Shown: positions 18,590 to 27,808, counted from the stretch's first letter. The stretch is 64,000 nucleotides of DNA from Luoshenia tenuis (GCF_014384745.1 NZ_JACRSO010000001.1:372001-436000); one strand, 5' to 3'. The notes: generated by a model from the sequence alone, not told the origin. Program-made: numbers and translations.

Positions 18590-19366
18590 ATGGAAACAGA
18601 AAAAATCGGGGCTTTCCAGCACCGGGAGATCCTTCTGCCCCGGCGGGATGCCGAGGCGGCGGTATTGTTTATCCACGGATTTCTGGGGAGCCCATTGCAG
18701 TTTGAGGATTTATGCCAGGCCGTATATCAAAGGGGTTATGCCGCCTACGCGCTGCTGCTGCCTGGGCATGGCGGGAGCAGCGCCCAGTTTGCCCGCACGC
18801 GGCTGGACGCCTGGGAAGCCTATACGGATGCGCAGGTAGAAAAGATATGCCGGTGCTATAAAAACGTTTATCTGGTAGGCCACTCCATCGGCGGCCTGTT
18901 GGCCTTGGAAGCCGCCGCCACCCGGCAGGAACAGGTCGCCGGGGTAGTGGCCATCGCCCCGCCCATGCGCATCAAACTCAGCCCGCGCGGCGCGGTCAAC
19001 GGCCTTAAATCCGCCTCACAAAAGGATGCGGCGCAAAATGCCATAGCCATGGCTTACCACCGCTCCAACAGCGTGACCCCGCCCAGCCTGCCGGGTTATC
19101 TTGCCTATCTGCCCCGGGTAATGGATATCGAGCGGTTGATCGCCAAAAGTAAAAAAATCCTGCCGGCCATCACGATCCCCACGCTGGTGATCCACTCTAA
19201 AAACGACGAGGCGGTGCGCTTTAAAAGCGGCGCGATTATCGACCGGCGGCTTTCCCAGTCGCATACACGGCGCGTAACCCTGAACGATTCCTGGCACGCT
19301 TACTATGTCGCCAGCGAGCGGGAACGGATGCAGCGCGAGATCCTGCGCTTTATCGGCGCCAAATAA
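18590..19366 (+). CDS. Alpha/beta hydrolase, carboxylesterase-like
   Basis: 258 residues. LFIHGFLGSPLQFEDL carries the HG oxyanion motif, YLVGHSIGGLLALEAA the nucleophilic Ser (residue about 98), and the acid and base are likely the Asp of VIHSKNDEAVRF and the His of NDSWHAYYV. This fits the Est30/YvaK carboxylesterase family (short- to medium-chain esters). The ATG at 18590 follows AGAGGGA by 7 bases; an ATG at 18566 lacks a site. TAAAAT at about 18551 may be its -10 element. Confidence 0.85.
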   Translation: METEKIGAFQHREILLPRRDAEAAVLFIHGFLGSPLQFEDLCQAVYQRGYAAYALLLPGHGGSSAQFARTRLDAWEAYTDAQVEKICRCYKNVYLVGHSIGGLLALEAAATRQEQVAGVVAIAPPMRIKLSPRGAVNGLKSASQKDAAQNAIAMAYHRSNSVTPPSLPGYLAYLPRVMDIERLIAKSKKILPAITIPTLVIHSKNDEAVRFKSGAIIDRRLSQSHTRRVTLNDSWHAYYVASERERMQREILRFIGAK

Positions 19367-19446
19367 GCGCCGTTGCGCCCGAAAAAGATATAATTTAAGG
19401 CCAGAGGGGGCAACCCCATCCGGCCATTTTTAAGGAGGGAAAGGAC

Positions 19447-19596
19447 ATGAGCAAACCAAACAATCAAGACTGTCCGGCGTTTTGCCCGCTCTGCGGGGCC
19501 GACCTGTACAACGTGGATCAGACCTGCGTATGCAAAAACCCCAAGTGTAACTGGCGCTGCACCCGCTGCCGGGATGAGGACCCGGAAAACGAGTGA
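19447..19596 (+). CDS. Small zinc-ribbon protein
   Basis: A 49-residue frame led by AAGGAGGG. It carries Cys pairs CPAFCPLCG, CVCKNPKC and CTRC, i.e. eight Cys in the central region, enough for a zinc ribbon or two Zn sites, and ends in an acidic tail. Codon use and the strong ribosome site argue it is real. It lies downstream of the esterase on the same strand and stops four bases before the convergent radical SAM gene. No named family is recognised; zinc binding is inferred from the Cys pattern. Confidence 0.7.
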   Translation: MSKPNNQDCPAFCPLCGADLYNVDQTCVCKNPKCNWRCTRCRDEDPENE

Positions 19597-19600
19597 TCCA

Positions 19601-21325
19601 TCAACCCGGCAATTCCACCGGTGCCGCCCCATCGTAACGAAACAGCCAGTAACATGCCCGCCATTGCAGCGCCCCTACGGCCTCAAAGGCCGCTATATCC
19701 AGCCGAAAGGGCTCGATATGGGTAGCGCGCCGCAAAGCATAGGGCTCCATCTCCCCCGCTGCTGGATAGATGGAATGTACCGCGCCCCCATACAGGGCGC
19801 GGATTTTTTTGCGTGTTTCCGGGGTATCCAGCGGCGCCAGGGCCAAGGGCAGGCCGCGCCGCTTTTCCTTTTCCAGCAGGTCAAAGCGCAGCAGCTCTGA
19901 AAGGGCAGCAAGATCTACCCCGGGAATATGCGCCTTTGCATAGGCATATAAAATCTCCATGCGCTGCAGGGGCGTGCGCCCCTGCCAGGGCAGGCCGATC
20001 TCCCCGGCATACTCTCCCAAACCCTGAAACAGGCGAAAGGCGTCCCCCTCCAGCACCGAGATCAGGTAGCGCAGCGTCCTGTCGCACAGGTGGGCGTTAT
20101 AATAGCGCTCCAGCGCCTCCTCCGCGGCTTTCAGGCGCCGCAGTTCAAGATAAGTAATATCCCGGCTGGCGGTGATCTCGTAAGGCGGGTACGGGTCGTA
20201 AGCATAGCCATGCAGTTTTTCTTCCCGGCGCAGGCGGCTGCCCCGCAGCAGCTTTAAAAAGCCCAGCTGGAGCATGTCCGGCGTCAGGGCGTATACGTCG
20301 TTAAAGGAGGCCGCAAAGCGCGCGTATCCTTCCCCCGGCAGCCCAGCGATCAGGTCCAGGTGCAGGTGGATGCGCCCTGCGCGGCGCAGCCTTTGCACCG
20401 CCCGGGTGATCTTTTGAAAATCGTCCTTACGGCCCACCGCATCCAGCGCCGCACGGTCGGTGGACTGCACGCCGATCTCGAACTGGAAAAGCCCTTTGCG
20501 CGCCTCCTCCAGCAGGTCCAGCGTTTCCTCATCCAGCAGCTGGCCGCCGATCTCAAAGTGGAAGTTAGTGCTGCCCTCAAGTTCGCGGTCCAGCGCCATC
20601 AAATAACCGAACAATTCCCGCGCCCGCGCCGGGTCCGCGTTAAAGGTGCGGTCCACAAACTTTACCTGCCGTACCCCCGCCGCCATCAACGTGCGCAGCT
20701 CTGCCTTGACCCGGGGCAGCGGCAGCTGGCGCAGCTGCGTTTCCCCCGAAAGGCAATAGCCGCAGTGGAAGGGGCAGCCCCGGGAGGCCTCATAGTATAA
20801 GATCCGCCCCGGCTCTATCCCCTCCCCGCCCTCGTAGGGGAAGGGCAGCTGGTCCAGCTCATCCACCTGCGTGGGCCTCACATTGCTCCAGCCCGGCAGG
20901 CACAGCCCCGGTATCTCCCGCGGCAGGGCCGGGTAGCTTTGCAGCAGGGCGCGCAGCGCCGCCTCCCCCTCCCCGCAGATCACCGCGTCCGCCTCCGGGA
21001 TGCGCGTAAAGACCGCATCCCCCTCAAAGGAGACCTCCGGCCCGCCCAGCAGGAAAAAGGCCGAACAGCCCGCGGCCCGCAGCAGGGCACACAGCCGGGC
21101 GACGAGCGTGACGTTCCAAATCGTACAGGAAAAGCCAACGATCTGCGCGCCGGCGCGCACGATCTGCTCGGCTACCGCGTCTAAGGGATCGCCTATGCTG
21201 CGCTCTATGATCTCCACCTGCCAGCGGGTATCCTTGCAGGCGGCGCGCAGAGCGCGCACCGCCAAGCTGGTATGCACGTACTTGGCATTGAGCGCCACCA
21301 AAACCAGTTTTTTCTCCTTCAGCAT
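19601..21325 (-). CDS. B12-binding-domain radical SAM protein (DUF4080 type)
   Basis: 574 residues. The N-terminal 140 residues form a cobalamin-binding-like domain (LVLVALNAKYVHTSLAVRAL, VGFSCTIWNV, FLLGGPEVS). The radical SAM cluster is in YYEASRGCPFHCGYCLSG (CxxxCxxC, about residue 185), with the barrel continuing through VKFVDRTFNADPARA and FEIGVQSTD. The C-terminal region of about 160 residues matches the DUF4080 arrangement. Substrate is unknown; the family modifies unactivated carbons or transfers methyl groups in some members. The ATG at 21325 has GGAGGAG ahead of it and overlaps the end of mutY by 7 bases, giving coupled translation. Confidence 0.87.
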   Translation of the reverse strand: MLKEKKLVLVALNAKYVHTSLAVRALRAACKDTRWQVEIIERSIGDPLDAVAEQIVRAGAQIVGFSCTIWNVTLVARLCALLRAAGCSAFFLLGGPEVSFEGDAVFTRIPEADAVICGEGEAALRALLQSYPALPREIPGLCLPGWSNVRPTQVDELDQLPFPYEGGEGIEPGRILYYEASRGCPFHCGYCLSGETQLRQLPLPRVKAELRTLMAAGVRQVKFVDRTFNADPARARELFGYLMALDRELEGSTNFHFEIGGQLLDEETLDLLEEARKGLFQFEIGVQSTDRAALDAVGRKDDFQKITRAVQRLRRAGRIHLHLDLIAGLPGEGYARFAASFNDVYALTPDMLQLGFLKLLRGSRLRREEKLHGYAYDPYPPYEITASRDITYLELRRLKAAEEALERYYNAHLCDRTLRYLISVLEGDAFRLFQGLGEYAGEIGLPWQGRTPLQRMEILYAYAKAHIPGVDLAALSELLRFDLLEKEKRRGLPLALAPLDTPETRKKIRALYGGAVHSIYPAAGEMEPYALRRATHIEPFRLDIAAFEAVGALQWRACYWLFRYDGAAPVELPG

Positions 21326-22359
21326 AGCTCCTCCTCCAGCGCGCGCACCAGCTTGGCCTGGGCGCCGGGCAGGGCCAGCGCCTGCCAGCCTCCCTTTTCC
21401 ACCCAGGCCCCGCCCTGGGGCAGGCTGCCGCCTCCGCACACGCGGATCAGTTCCCCTTCCATCTCCCAAACCAGGTGGGTAAATACGTGCCGCGCCTTGC
21501 CCAGGGGCAGCCGCTCTACCGCTGTAAGGCCCAATTTTGCGATGTAGCTTTCCACATCCTCCCCCTGCGCCAGCATGGGCAGCAGCCAAAGCCCGCCCAG
21601 CAGCCCGCCCTCAGGGCGGCGGCAAAACAGCACCCGTTCCTTTTCATCCACCAGCGCCAGCACTCGGTAGCGTTCCACCTTGGGCTTGGCCTTGGCGGAT
21701 TTCACCGGCAGCGCCTCAACCTGACCATTCTCAAAGGCCCGGCACCACTCCTTTACCGGGCAGGCGGCGCACTTGGCCCCCCGGGGCAGGCAGATCAGCG
21801 CGCCCAGCTCCATCAGGGCCTGGTTAAAGTCCCCCGCCTGCCCTTGCGGTATCCAGCCAAGCGCTTCTTTCTGCCAGTATTTCTTAGTGGCGGGCAGGGC
21901 GATATCCTGCCCATCGCCATACAGCCGCGCCCCCACCCGCATCACGTTGCCATCCACCGCGCAGGCGGGCTGGTCAAAGGCGATGGAGCTGATGGCCCCG
22001 GCGGTGTATTCGCCAATGCCAGGGATCTTTTGCAAAAGCGCGGCCTCCCTGGGCATAGCGCCGTCAAACCGCTCCAGCACGGTTTGCGCGCCCCTTTGCA
22101 GGTTGCGCGCGCGGGAATAATAGCCCAGCCCTTCCCAGGCCTTATACACTTTCTCAATCGGCGCGCCGGCCAACGCCTTCATGTCGGGAAACAGGGCCAA
22201 AAACCGCTGGTAATACGGGATGACCGTATCCACCCGCGTCTGCTGGAGCATGATCTCCGAGACCCAGATAGCGTAGGGGTCCCGGCTCCTGCGCCAGGGC
22301 AAGTCCCGCTTATTTTCCCGGTACCATTTGAGCAGCGCCAGCTGCCAGGTCTTTTCCAT
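21319..22359 (-). CDS. mutY: A/G-specific adenine DNA glycosylase
   Basis: 346 residues. MutY removes A paired with 8-oxoG. Visible features: the catalytic Glu in EIMLQQTRVDTVIPYY (residue about 36), the helix-hairpin-helix LLQKIPGIGEYTAGAI (about 110-125) and catalytic Asp in ACAVDGNVMRVGARL (about 138), the [4Fe-4S] ligands in CLPRGAKCAACPVKEWC, and a C-terminal NUDIX-like domain for 8-oxoG recognition (FCRRPEGGLLGGLWLLPM ... HVFTHLVWEMEGE). It is followed directly by the radical SAM gene. The gene is divergent from apgM. Confidence 0.95.
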   Translation of the reverse strand: MEKTWQLALLKWYRENKRDLPWRRSRDPYAIWVSEIMLQQTRVDTVIPYYQRFLALFPDMKALAGAPIEKVYKAWEGLGYYSRARNLQRGAQTVLERFDGAMPREAALLQKIPGIGEYTAGAISSIAFDQPACAVDGNVMRVGARLYGDGQDIALPATKKYWQKEALGWIPQGQAGDFNQALMELGALICLPRGAKCAACPVKEWCRAFENGQVEALPVKSAKAKPKVERYRVLALVDEKERVLFCRRPEGGLLGGLWLLPMLAQGEDVESYIAKLGLTAVERLPLGKARHVFTHLVWEMEGELIRVCGGGSLPQGGAWVEKGGWQALALPGAQAKLVRALEEELC

Positions 22360-22499
22360 ATCTCACATTCACCCTTTCGCCCCCTCATCATACCACGCAG
22401 GAAAGTCCCTTGCCAATCCGTGCGCGGTTTACCCTTGCCAACGGCCCCTGCCGGGGCTAAAATAGGGGAAGATGAGTCAAAACAAAGGAGGACGCCTTG

Positions 22500-23726
22500 A
22501 TGAAATATATTATCTTGGTGGGCGATGGGATGAGCGACCGCCCCTGCCCCGACCTGGACGGAAAAACTCCGCTGGAGGTGGCCGAAAAGCCCGAGATGGA
22601 CGCGCTGTGCCTGCGCGCGGAGATGGGGCAGACCCGCACTATCCCAGGCTCCCTGCCCGCCGGCAGCGATACGGCCAACCTTTCGCTGATGGGCTATGAC
22701 CCGGCGGCCCATTACACCGGCCGCTCGCCCCTTGAAGCGGTCAGCATGGGCGTTGAGATGGGCGATAAGGACCTGGTATTCCGCTGCAACCTGGTGCATG
22801 TTACCGATGAGCCGGCGTATGAGGCGCGCACCATGGTCTCCCACAGCGCGGGGATGATCTCCCAGCAAGAAGCCGAAGCGATCATGAAGGATCTGATGGC
22901 CCATTTTGCCGACGAGCCCGTGCGCATGGCGGTGGGCGCCACTTACCGCCACGTGCTGGTGATGGATACAGGCGAGATGCCCTATAAGATCGAAGGGCTA
23001 AAGACCACCCCGCCCCATGACATTTTGGGCGAAAAGATCGCCGCGCACCTGCCCCAGGGGCCGCTGAGCGAACAGTTGCTGCATTTTATGAAAAAGAGCG
23101 CGGCGTTTTTGGAGAACCACCCGGTCAACCTGGCGCGCAAGGCCAAAGGGCTTGAGACCGCCAATAGCATCTGGCTGTGGGGCGAGGGGCGCAAGCCCAG
23201 CCTGACGCCCTTTTATGAAAAATTCCACTTAAAGGGCAGCGTGGTATCCGCCGTGCCGCTGCTGCACGGCATCGGCATCTGCGCGGGGCTGCGCCCCATC
23301 CATGTAGAGGGGGCCACCGGAGAGCTGGAGACCAACTACGAAGGCAAGGTACAGGCCGCCCTTCATTGTCTAAAGGAAGGGGACGACTTTGTGTTCTTGC
23401 ACCTGGAAGCGCCGGATGAGTGCGGGCACAGCGGCATTGCCGCCGATAAGGTAGAGGCCATCCACCGGCTGGATCAGCGGGTATTAAAGCCTCTGCTGGG
23501 CGGATTGGCGGATATAGGCGAGGATTACCGGCTGCTCTTGCTGCCCGACCATGCCACCCCGCTGACGCTGCGCACCCATGTGCACGACCCCATCCCCTAC
23601 CTGCTCTACGACAGCAGCCATCCCCAGCGGCACGCGGACCGGCGCTATACCGAGGCGCAGGCCGCCGCCCTGTGCCCTGACCCCTCCATCGGGCATGAAT
23701 TGATCGCCCGGTTCCTTTTAGGGTAA
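22500..23726 (+). CDS. apgM: Cofactor-independent phosphoglycerate mutase (archaeal type)
   Basis: 408 residues. It interconverts 3- and 2-phosphoglycerate with two metal ions. Features of the alkaline-phosphatase superfamily: metal site in YIILVGDGMSDRP, the phosphorylated Ser or metal region in PAGSDTANLSLMGYDP (about residue 60), DECGHSG near residue 305 and LLPDHATPLTLRTHV near 345. The length and the YTGRSPLEAVSMG motif place it in the ApgM family rather than GpmI. AAAGGAGG lies 8 bases before the ATG. In bacteria ApgM often occurs beside homoserine kinase genes (ThrH-like activity has been proposed), but no such neighbour is here. Confidence 0.92.
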   Translation: MKYIILVGDGMSDRPCPDLDGKTPLEVAEKPEMDALCLRAEMGQTRTIPGSLPAGSDTANLSLMGYDPAAHYTGRSPLEAVSMGVEMGDKDLVFRCNLVHVTDEPAYEARTMVSHSAGMISQQEAEAIMKDLMAHFADEPVRMAVGATYRHVLVMDTGEMPYKIEGLKTTPPHDILGEKIAAHLPQGPLSEQLLHFMKKSAAFLENHPVNLARKAKGLETANSIWLWGEGRKPSLTPFYEKFHLKGSVVSAVPLLHGIGICAGLRPIHVEGATGELETNYEGKVQAALHCLKEGDDFVFLHLEAPDECGHSGIAADKVEAIHRLDQRVLKPLLGGLADIGEDYRLLLLPDHATPLTLRTHVHDPIPYLLYDSSHPQRHADRRYTEAQAAALCPDPSIGHELIARFLLG

Positions 23727-23746
23727 ACGCTGCTTAAGCCGATCTT

Positions 23747-23781
23747 AAAAGCCGGTACAGCTTGTAGCTGTACCGGCTTTT
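23747..23781 (+). terminator. Terminator after apgM
   Basis: 16-bp perfect stem AAAAGCCGGTACAGCT/AGCTGTACCGGCTTTT with a 3-base loop, 20 bases after the stop. Confidence 0.9.
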
Positions 23782-23902
23782 GCTACCCATATGAATTCGT
23801 TCCCATCGGCACCGGCAGAATTGACCTTATCCATTTTTGCGCGCCGTTTTGTGGTATGATAAGGGTAGGTTATAAAACGAGTGGACAAGGAGGGATTGGA
23901 TT

Positions 23903-25390
23903 TTGAAAGCGATCATGATCATGATGGATACGCTCAACCGCCATATGCTAAAGGTCTACGATGCGGCCGGGCGCGCCATCACCCCGAATATCGACCGGCT
24001 GGCCCGGCGCAGCCTGGTGTTTGACAGCCACTTTATCGGCTCGGCCCCCTGCATGCCCGCCCGGCGGGACCTGATGACTGGGCGCATCAACTTTTTAGAG
24101 CGGGGCTGGGGCCCTATCGAGCCTTTTGACGTCACCTTTCCTACCCTTTTGCGGGAAAAGGGCGTGTTTACCCACATCGCCACCGACCATTGCCATTACG
24201 CTGAATTGGGCGGCGAGGGCTATATGCAGCAGTACGATACCTGGGACCTGATCCGCGGGCAGGAGACCGATGTATGGGCCTCCCAAGTGCGGGACCCGCA
24301 GATGCCCCGCGCCTACCTGGGCCAGGCTCAGCGGCAGTACCAGTGCAACCGCCAGCATTTTAAAACCGATGCAGACCATCCTACCCCCCGTACCTTTGCG
24401 GCCGCCACCCAATGGCTGCGGGATAACGAGGGCGCGGATAACTACTTTTTACAGGTGGAGGTGTTCGACCCCCACGAGCCCTTCGACTGTACGGAGGCGT
24501 TCAAGGCCCTGTATCCCGATCATTATCAGGGCCCGCTCTACGAGTGGCCCCGGTACGACGCGTTAAACGCCGATGAGGGGCCCGAGGCGGTAGACCACCT
24601 GCGCAACCTATACTGCGCCACCCTCTCCATGGCGGATAAATGGCTGGGCAAGCTGCTCAATGAGATGGACCGGCAAAACCTTTGGGAGGATACGCTGGTG
24701 ATCTTTACCTCGGATCACGGGCACATGCTGGGCGAGCACGGGGTTACGGGCAAAAACTGTTTCCACGCCTGGAACGAGATGTGCCGCATCCCCCTTTTCA
24801 TCCACCTGCCTGGGGATGAGCGGGCGGGCCAGCGCTGCGCCGCGCTGACCCAGACCATAGACCTGATGCCCACTATTCTGGAGCATTTCAGCTGTACGGC
24901 GCAGGGGCCCATCCACGGCCGCACGCTTTGGCCGCTGCTGCACGGGGCACAAAAGCGGGTACGAGATTATGCGCTTTACGGCTGGTTTGGGATGCCGGTG
25001 AACCTGACCGATGGATACTATACCTATTTCCGCGCGCCTAAAAGTAAGGAAAACGCGCCGCTGTACGCCTACATGTCTATGATGACCTCCTACTACAAGT
25101 ATTGGTGGCGGGATATCCCCGAGGGCGCGCTGGACGTAGGCCGTTACCTCTCTTGGACGGATATGCCGGTATATTGCGTGGACATGAACCAATGCGGAGA
25201 GCCCCTGCGAGAGAACGTGCGCCGGGAGGATTCCCTGTTTCGCAGCCTGCTTTTCAGCATCCATGACGACCCGGGCCAGCGCCACCCCCTGCGGGATGAC
25301 GCGCTGGAAGAAAAGTTCATCCGCGCGCTGCGGGCCCAGCTGCGCGAGCACGACGCGCCGGCTGAGCAATTCCAGCGGTTGGGGCTATAA
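23903..25390 (+). CDS. Sulfatase (Cys-type, arylsulfatase family)
   Basis: 495 residues starting at a TTG with AAGGAGG about 10 bases upstream. Sulfatases hydrolyse sulfate esters using a formylglycine made from Cys or Ser. The motif is SAPCMPARRDLMTGR (C50, CxPxR), so this is a Cys-type enzyme; in anaerobes this is oxidised by the radical SAM enzyme anSME, which is not in this window. Metal ligands are in IMMDTLNRH and in FTSDHGHMLGEHG (about residue 275). No signal peptide is present, so the enzyme is likely cytoplasmic. Substrate (mucin, glycosaminoglycan or other) cannot be assigned; there are no carbohydrate neighbours. Confidence 0.9.
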   Translation: MKAIMIMMDTLNRHMLKVYDAAGRAITPNIDRLARRSLVFDSHFIGSAPCMPARRDLMTGRINFLERGWGPIEPFDVTFPTLLREKGVFTHIATDHCHYAELGGEGYMQQYDTWDLIRGQETDVWASQVRDPQMPRAYLGQAQRQYQCNRQHFKTDADHPTPRTFAAATQWLRDNEGADNYFLQVEVFDPHEPFDCTEAFKALYPDHYQGPLYEWPRYDALNADEGPEAVDHLRNLYCATLSMADKWLGKLLNEMDRQNLWEDTLVIFTSDHGHMLGEHGVTGKNCFHAWNEMCRIPLFIHLPGDERAGQRCAALTQTIDLMPTILEHFSCTAQGPIHGRTLWPLLHGAQKRVRDYALYGWFGMPVNLTDGYYTYFRAPKSKENAPLYAYMSMMTSYYKYWWRDIPEGALDVGRYLSWTDMPVYCVDMNQCGEPLRENVRREDSLFRSLLFSIHDDPGQRHPLRDDALEEKFIRALRAQLREHDAPAEQFQRLGL

Positions 25391-25462
25391 GCCTGCCTTT
25401 TGCGCCGCCGGGTTTGACAAACGGCATTCCAAATGCTAGAATGGACGAAATAAAGCGATGAA

Positions 25463-25738
25463 GGAAAAAAGTACATGTTCCCCGCGCAGGTAAAAGAGAG
25501 AAGAGACTTGGTGAAAATCTTCCCCGCGGCGCATGGAAGCCATTCCGGAGCTGCAAGGCCCAACGGGTTCAAAAGCCCTAAAGCCCTGCCGGGGCCCCGC
25601 CGTTACAAGGGGTGCGGTATGTTGGTACCGCAGCAGAGCGCGGGGAGAGGTACCCTTCCCCCCGAATTTAGGTGGTAACACGGATGGCGCTATAAGCGCA
25701 TTCGCCCTAAGCCGGAGTTTTCCGGTTTAGGGCTTTTT
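25463..25738 (+). promoter_or_regulatory. T-box leader, predicted alanine-specific (specifier GCC)
   Basis: Stem I has the S-turn pair AGTA (25470-25473) opposite GAA (25536-25538), a CATG/CATG helix above them, the lower helix GGAA/TTCC, and the codon directly after GAA is GCC (25539-25541, Ala). An AGAGAG/GGTGAAAA region follows the usual distal stem I pattern. The T-box core AGGTGGTAACACGG is at 25670-25683; its TGGT would pair with the ACCA end of tRNA-Ala (discriminator A). A strong terminator GCCCTAAGCCGGA/TCCGGTTTAGGGC plus TTTTTT ends at 25738. The gene downstream makes alanine, in agreement. Confidence 0.9.
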
Positions 25739-25763
25739 TAATGGAAAAAGGAGGCTATGCCAC

Positions 25764-26975
25764 ATGCGAACCTACGATAAATCCCAAAAACTGAACAACG
25801 TGTGTTATGAGATAAGGGGGCCCGTGACCCAGGAGGCCGCCCGTATGGAGCAGGCGGGCCAGCAGGTGCTCAAGCTCAACATCGGCAACCCCGCCCCCTT
25901 TGGCTTTAGCTGTCCGCCCGATATCCTGCAGGCTATGCAGGAGGGGCTGCGCCTGGGCCAGGGCTATACCGATTCTAAGGGCCTGCCCGCCGCCCGCGCG
26001 GCCGTGGCCGGTTACTGCAAGCACAAGGGCATCGCAGGCGTGACGATGGAGGACGTGTATATCGGCAATGGCGTCAGCGAGTTGATCCTGATGAGTATGC
26101 AGGCGCTTCTGGACAGCGGGGACGAGATCCTCATCCCCGCGCCGGACTACCCCCTGTGGACGGCCGCGGCTACCCTGGCCGGGGGCCGCGCGGTGCACTA
26201 TCTTTGCGATGAGGCTTCCGGTTGGCTGCCGGATACCCAGGATATCCGCCGCAAGATCACCCCGCGCACCAAGGGCATCGTGCTGATCAACCCCAACAAC
26301 CCTACCGGCGCGCTCTACCCTTCCGGGTTGCTGCAGGATATCGCCGCCATCGCCCGGGAGAAGGGGCTGATCCTCTTTAGCGACGAGATATACGACCGTT
26401 TGGTGATGGACGGCCTTAAGCACACCTCCATCGCGGCGCTGGCGCCGGAAGTTTTTTGCGTCACCTTTGGCGGGCTTAGCAAATCCCACCGGGTGGCGGG
26501 CTTCCGCTGTGGATGGATGTGCTTGAGCGGGGACCGTTCGGGGATGGGCGGCTATATCGATGGGCTGAACCTGCTCTCCTCCATGCGGCTGTGCGCGGGA
26601 GTACCCGCCCAATACATGGTGGAAAAGGCCCTCTCCAACCCCGACCAGCCCGACCCCGACCTGCTGCCCGGCGGCCGTATTTATGAGCAGCGGGCCTGCG
26701 TGGTCCAGGCGCTGCGCGCCATCCCCGGGGTAAGCGTGGTGCAGCCCCAGGCGGCCTTTTACATTTTCCCCCGGCTGGACGGCCGCTTTAATATTCAGGA
26801 TGACGAGCGCTTTGCCCTGGACCTGCTGCGGGAAAAACAGGTGCTGATCGTGGCGGGTAGCGGCTTTAACTGGCCGGATGCCGATCACTTCCGCATCGTC
26901 TACCTGCCCGAGTGCGATGTGCTGCGCCAAGGGGTTGAAAAAATCGGAGACTTTTTGCAGGGGTACCGGCAATAG
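25764..26975 (+). CDS. alaA: Alanine-synthesising aminotransferase (AlaA-like)
   Basis: 403 residues, class I/II PLP aminotransferase. It is very close over its whole length to the Escherichia coli AlaA family: KLNNVCYEIRGPVTQEA, LKLNIGNPAPFGF, IYIGNGVSELI, PAPDYPLWTAA, LINPNNPTGA, SDEIYDRLVMDG, and SKSHRVAGFRCGWM, with the PLP Lys in GGLSKSHR near residue 235. The reaction is pyruvate plus glutamate to alanine plus 2-oxoglutarate. AAAGGAGG lies 9 bases before the ATG. An Ala-specific T-box precedes it, so expression should rise when tRNA-Ala is uncharged. Confidence 0.92.
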   Translation: MRTYDKSQKLNNVCYEIRGPVTQEAARMEQAGQQVLKLNIGNPAPFGFSCPPDILQAMQEGLRLGQGYTDSKGLPAARAAVAGYCKHKGIAGVTMEDVYIGNGVSELILMSMQALLDSGDEILIPAPDYPLWTAAATLAGGRAVHYLCDEASGWLPDTQDIRRKITPRTKGIVLINPNNPTGALYPSGLLQDIAAIAREKGLILFSDEIYDRLVMDGLKHTSIAALAPEVFCVTFGGLSKSHRVAGFRCGWMCLSGDRSGMGGYIDGLNLLSSMRLCAGVPAQYMVEKALSNPDQPDPDLLPGGRIYEQRACVVQALRAIPGVSVVQPQAAFYIFPRLDGRFNIQDDERFALDLLREKQVLIVAGSGFNWPDADHFRIVYLPECDVLRQGVEKIGDFLQGYRQ

Positions 26976-27061
26976 GGCTTGCAATCCTCCCGCTTTCGCC
27001 GTAAAATCAGGGCAAAGCCGGGCCCGTTCCCTGCGCGCCCGGAGGATAAGGAGGCGGTGCC

Positions 27062-27709
27062 ATGGCGCTGAGCGAGGCGGAGATGGCGCGCATGTGGGAG
27101 CACGTGCGCCGCATTCTGGAAGGACACAAGGCCATCCCCTTAGGCGGCGGCCGGGTAGATTTCGCCTTTCGCGACCGGTATGCGCACACCCAGCGGGTCT
27201 TTCACTGGGCGCAGCGGCTGCTGCGGGAGGAAAAGGCCGACGGGGAGGCGGTGCGCTGCGCCGTCATTTTCCACGATGCGGGCTATGCCTTTCCCGATCC
27301 GGTCCATACCCATCCCATCCACAGCGCCCGCATCTGCCGGGCATATCTGGATGCGGCGGGGTTTGACCCAGGCTTTACCGCCAAGGTCTGTTTTTTAATC
27401 GCACGGCATTCCGATAAAAAGCTGCCGCCAAATGCCCTTACCCTGGACCAGCAGGTGCTGATGGATGCGGACGCGCTGGATGAGACCGGGGCGCTGTCCA
27501 TCCTATGGGATTGTATGGCCGAAGGCGCCCGGCCCCGGGAGGCGCAGAGCTTTGAGGCCACCTGGCGCCATCTGCAAAAATACACCCTGCCTTTGCACAG
27601 CCAAAACCCCATGCGCACCCGGAGTGGCCAGCGTTTTTGGCAGGAGAAAAACGCGCTGGTGGCGGATTTTATGGCCAGCCTGCAGCGGGATCTGTTTGAA
27701 GGTGAATAA
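27062..27709 (+). CDS. HD-domain metal-dependent hydrolase
   Basis: 215 residues. The conserved metal-binding pattern runs H(TQRVFHWA), VIFHDAGYAFP (the HD pair, near residue 75), HPIHSARICRAYL and MDADALDETGALSI. This resembles the YedJ/YpgQ branch of small HD phosphohydrolases that act on nucleotides or related phosphates. GGAGG lies about 9 bases before the ATG. It is 86 bases past alaA on the same strand and may be co-transcribed. The substrate is not known. Confidence 0.83.
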   Translation: MALSEAEMARMWEHVRRILEGHKAIPLGGGRVDFAFRDRYAHTQRVFHWAQRLLREEKADGEAVRCAVIFHDAGYAFPDPVHTHPIHSARICRAYLDAAGFDPGFTAKVCFLIARHSDKKLPPNALTLDQQVLMDADALDETGALSILWDCMAEGARPREAQSFEATWRHLQKYTLPLHSQNPMRTRSGQRFWQEKNALVADFMASLQRDLFEGE

Positions 27710-27808
27710 GCGTGCGCAACATGGCGGCCCCGGGGCTGATGGGCGGAGAGGGTTTATGCAAGAAGGCCTATTTTTATGCGCATCCTTTCGCAGCGCCTGC
27801 CATTGCGC

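Noticed and set aside
18299..18676. 125-codon minus-strand frame before the esterase
   Set aside because: No ribosome site, overlaps the esterase start, and appears to be translation of a degenerate repeat.
25755..26984. 409-codon minus-strand frame opposite alaA
   Set aside because: alaA is a full-length match to a known family and is preceded by a T-box.
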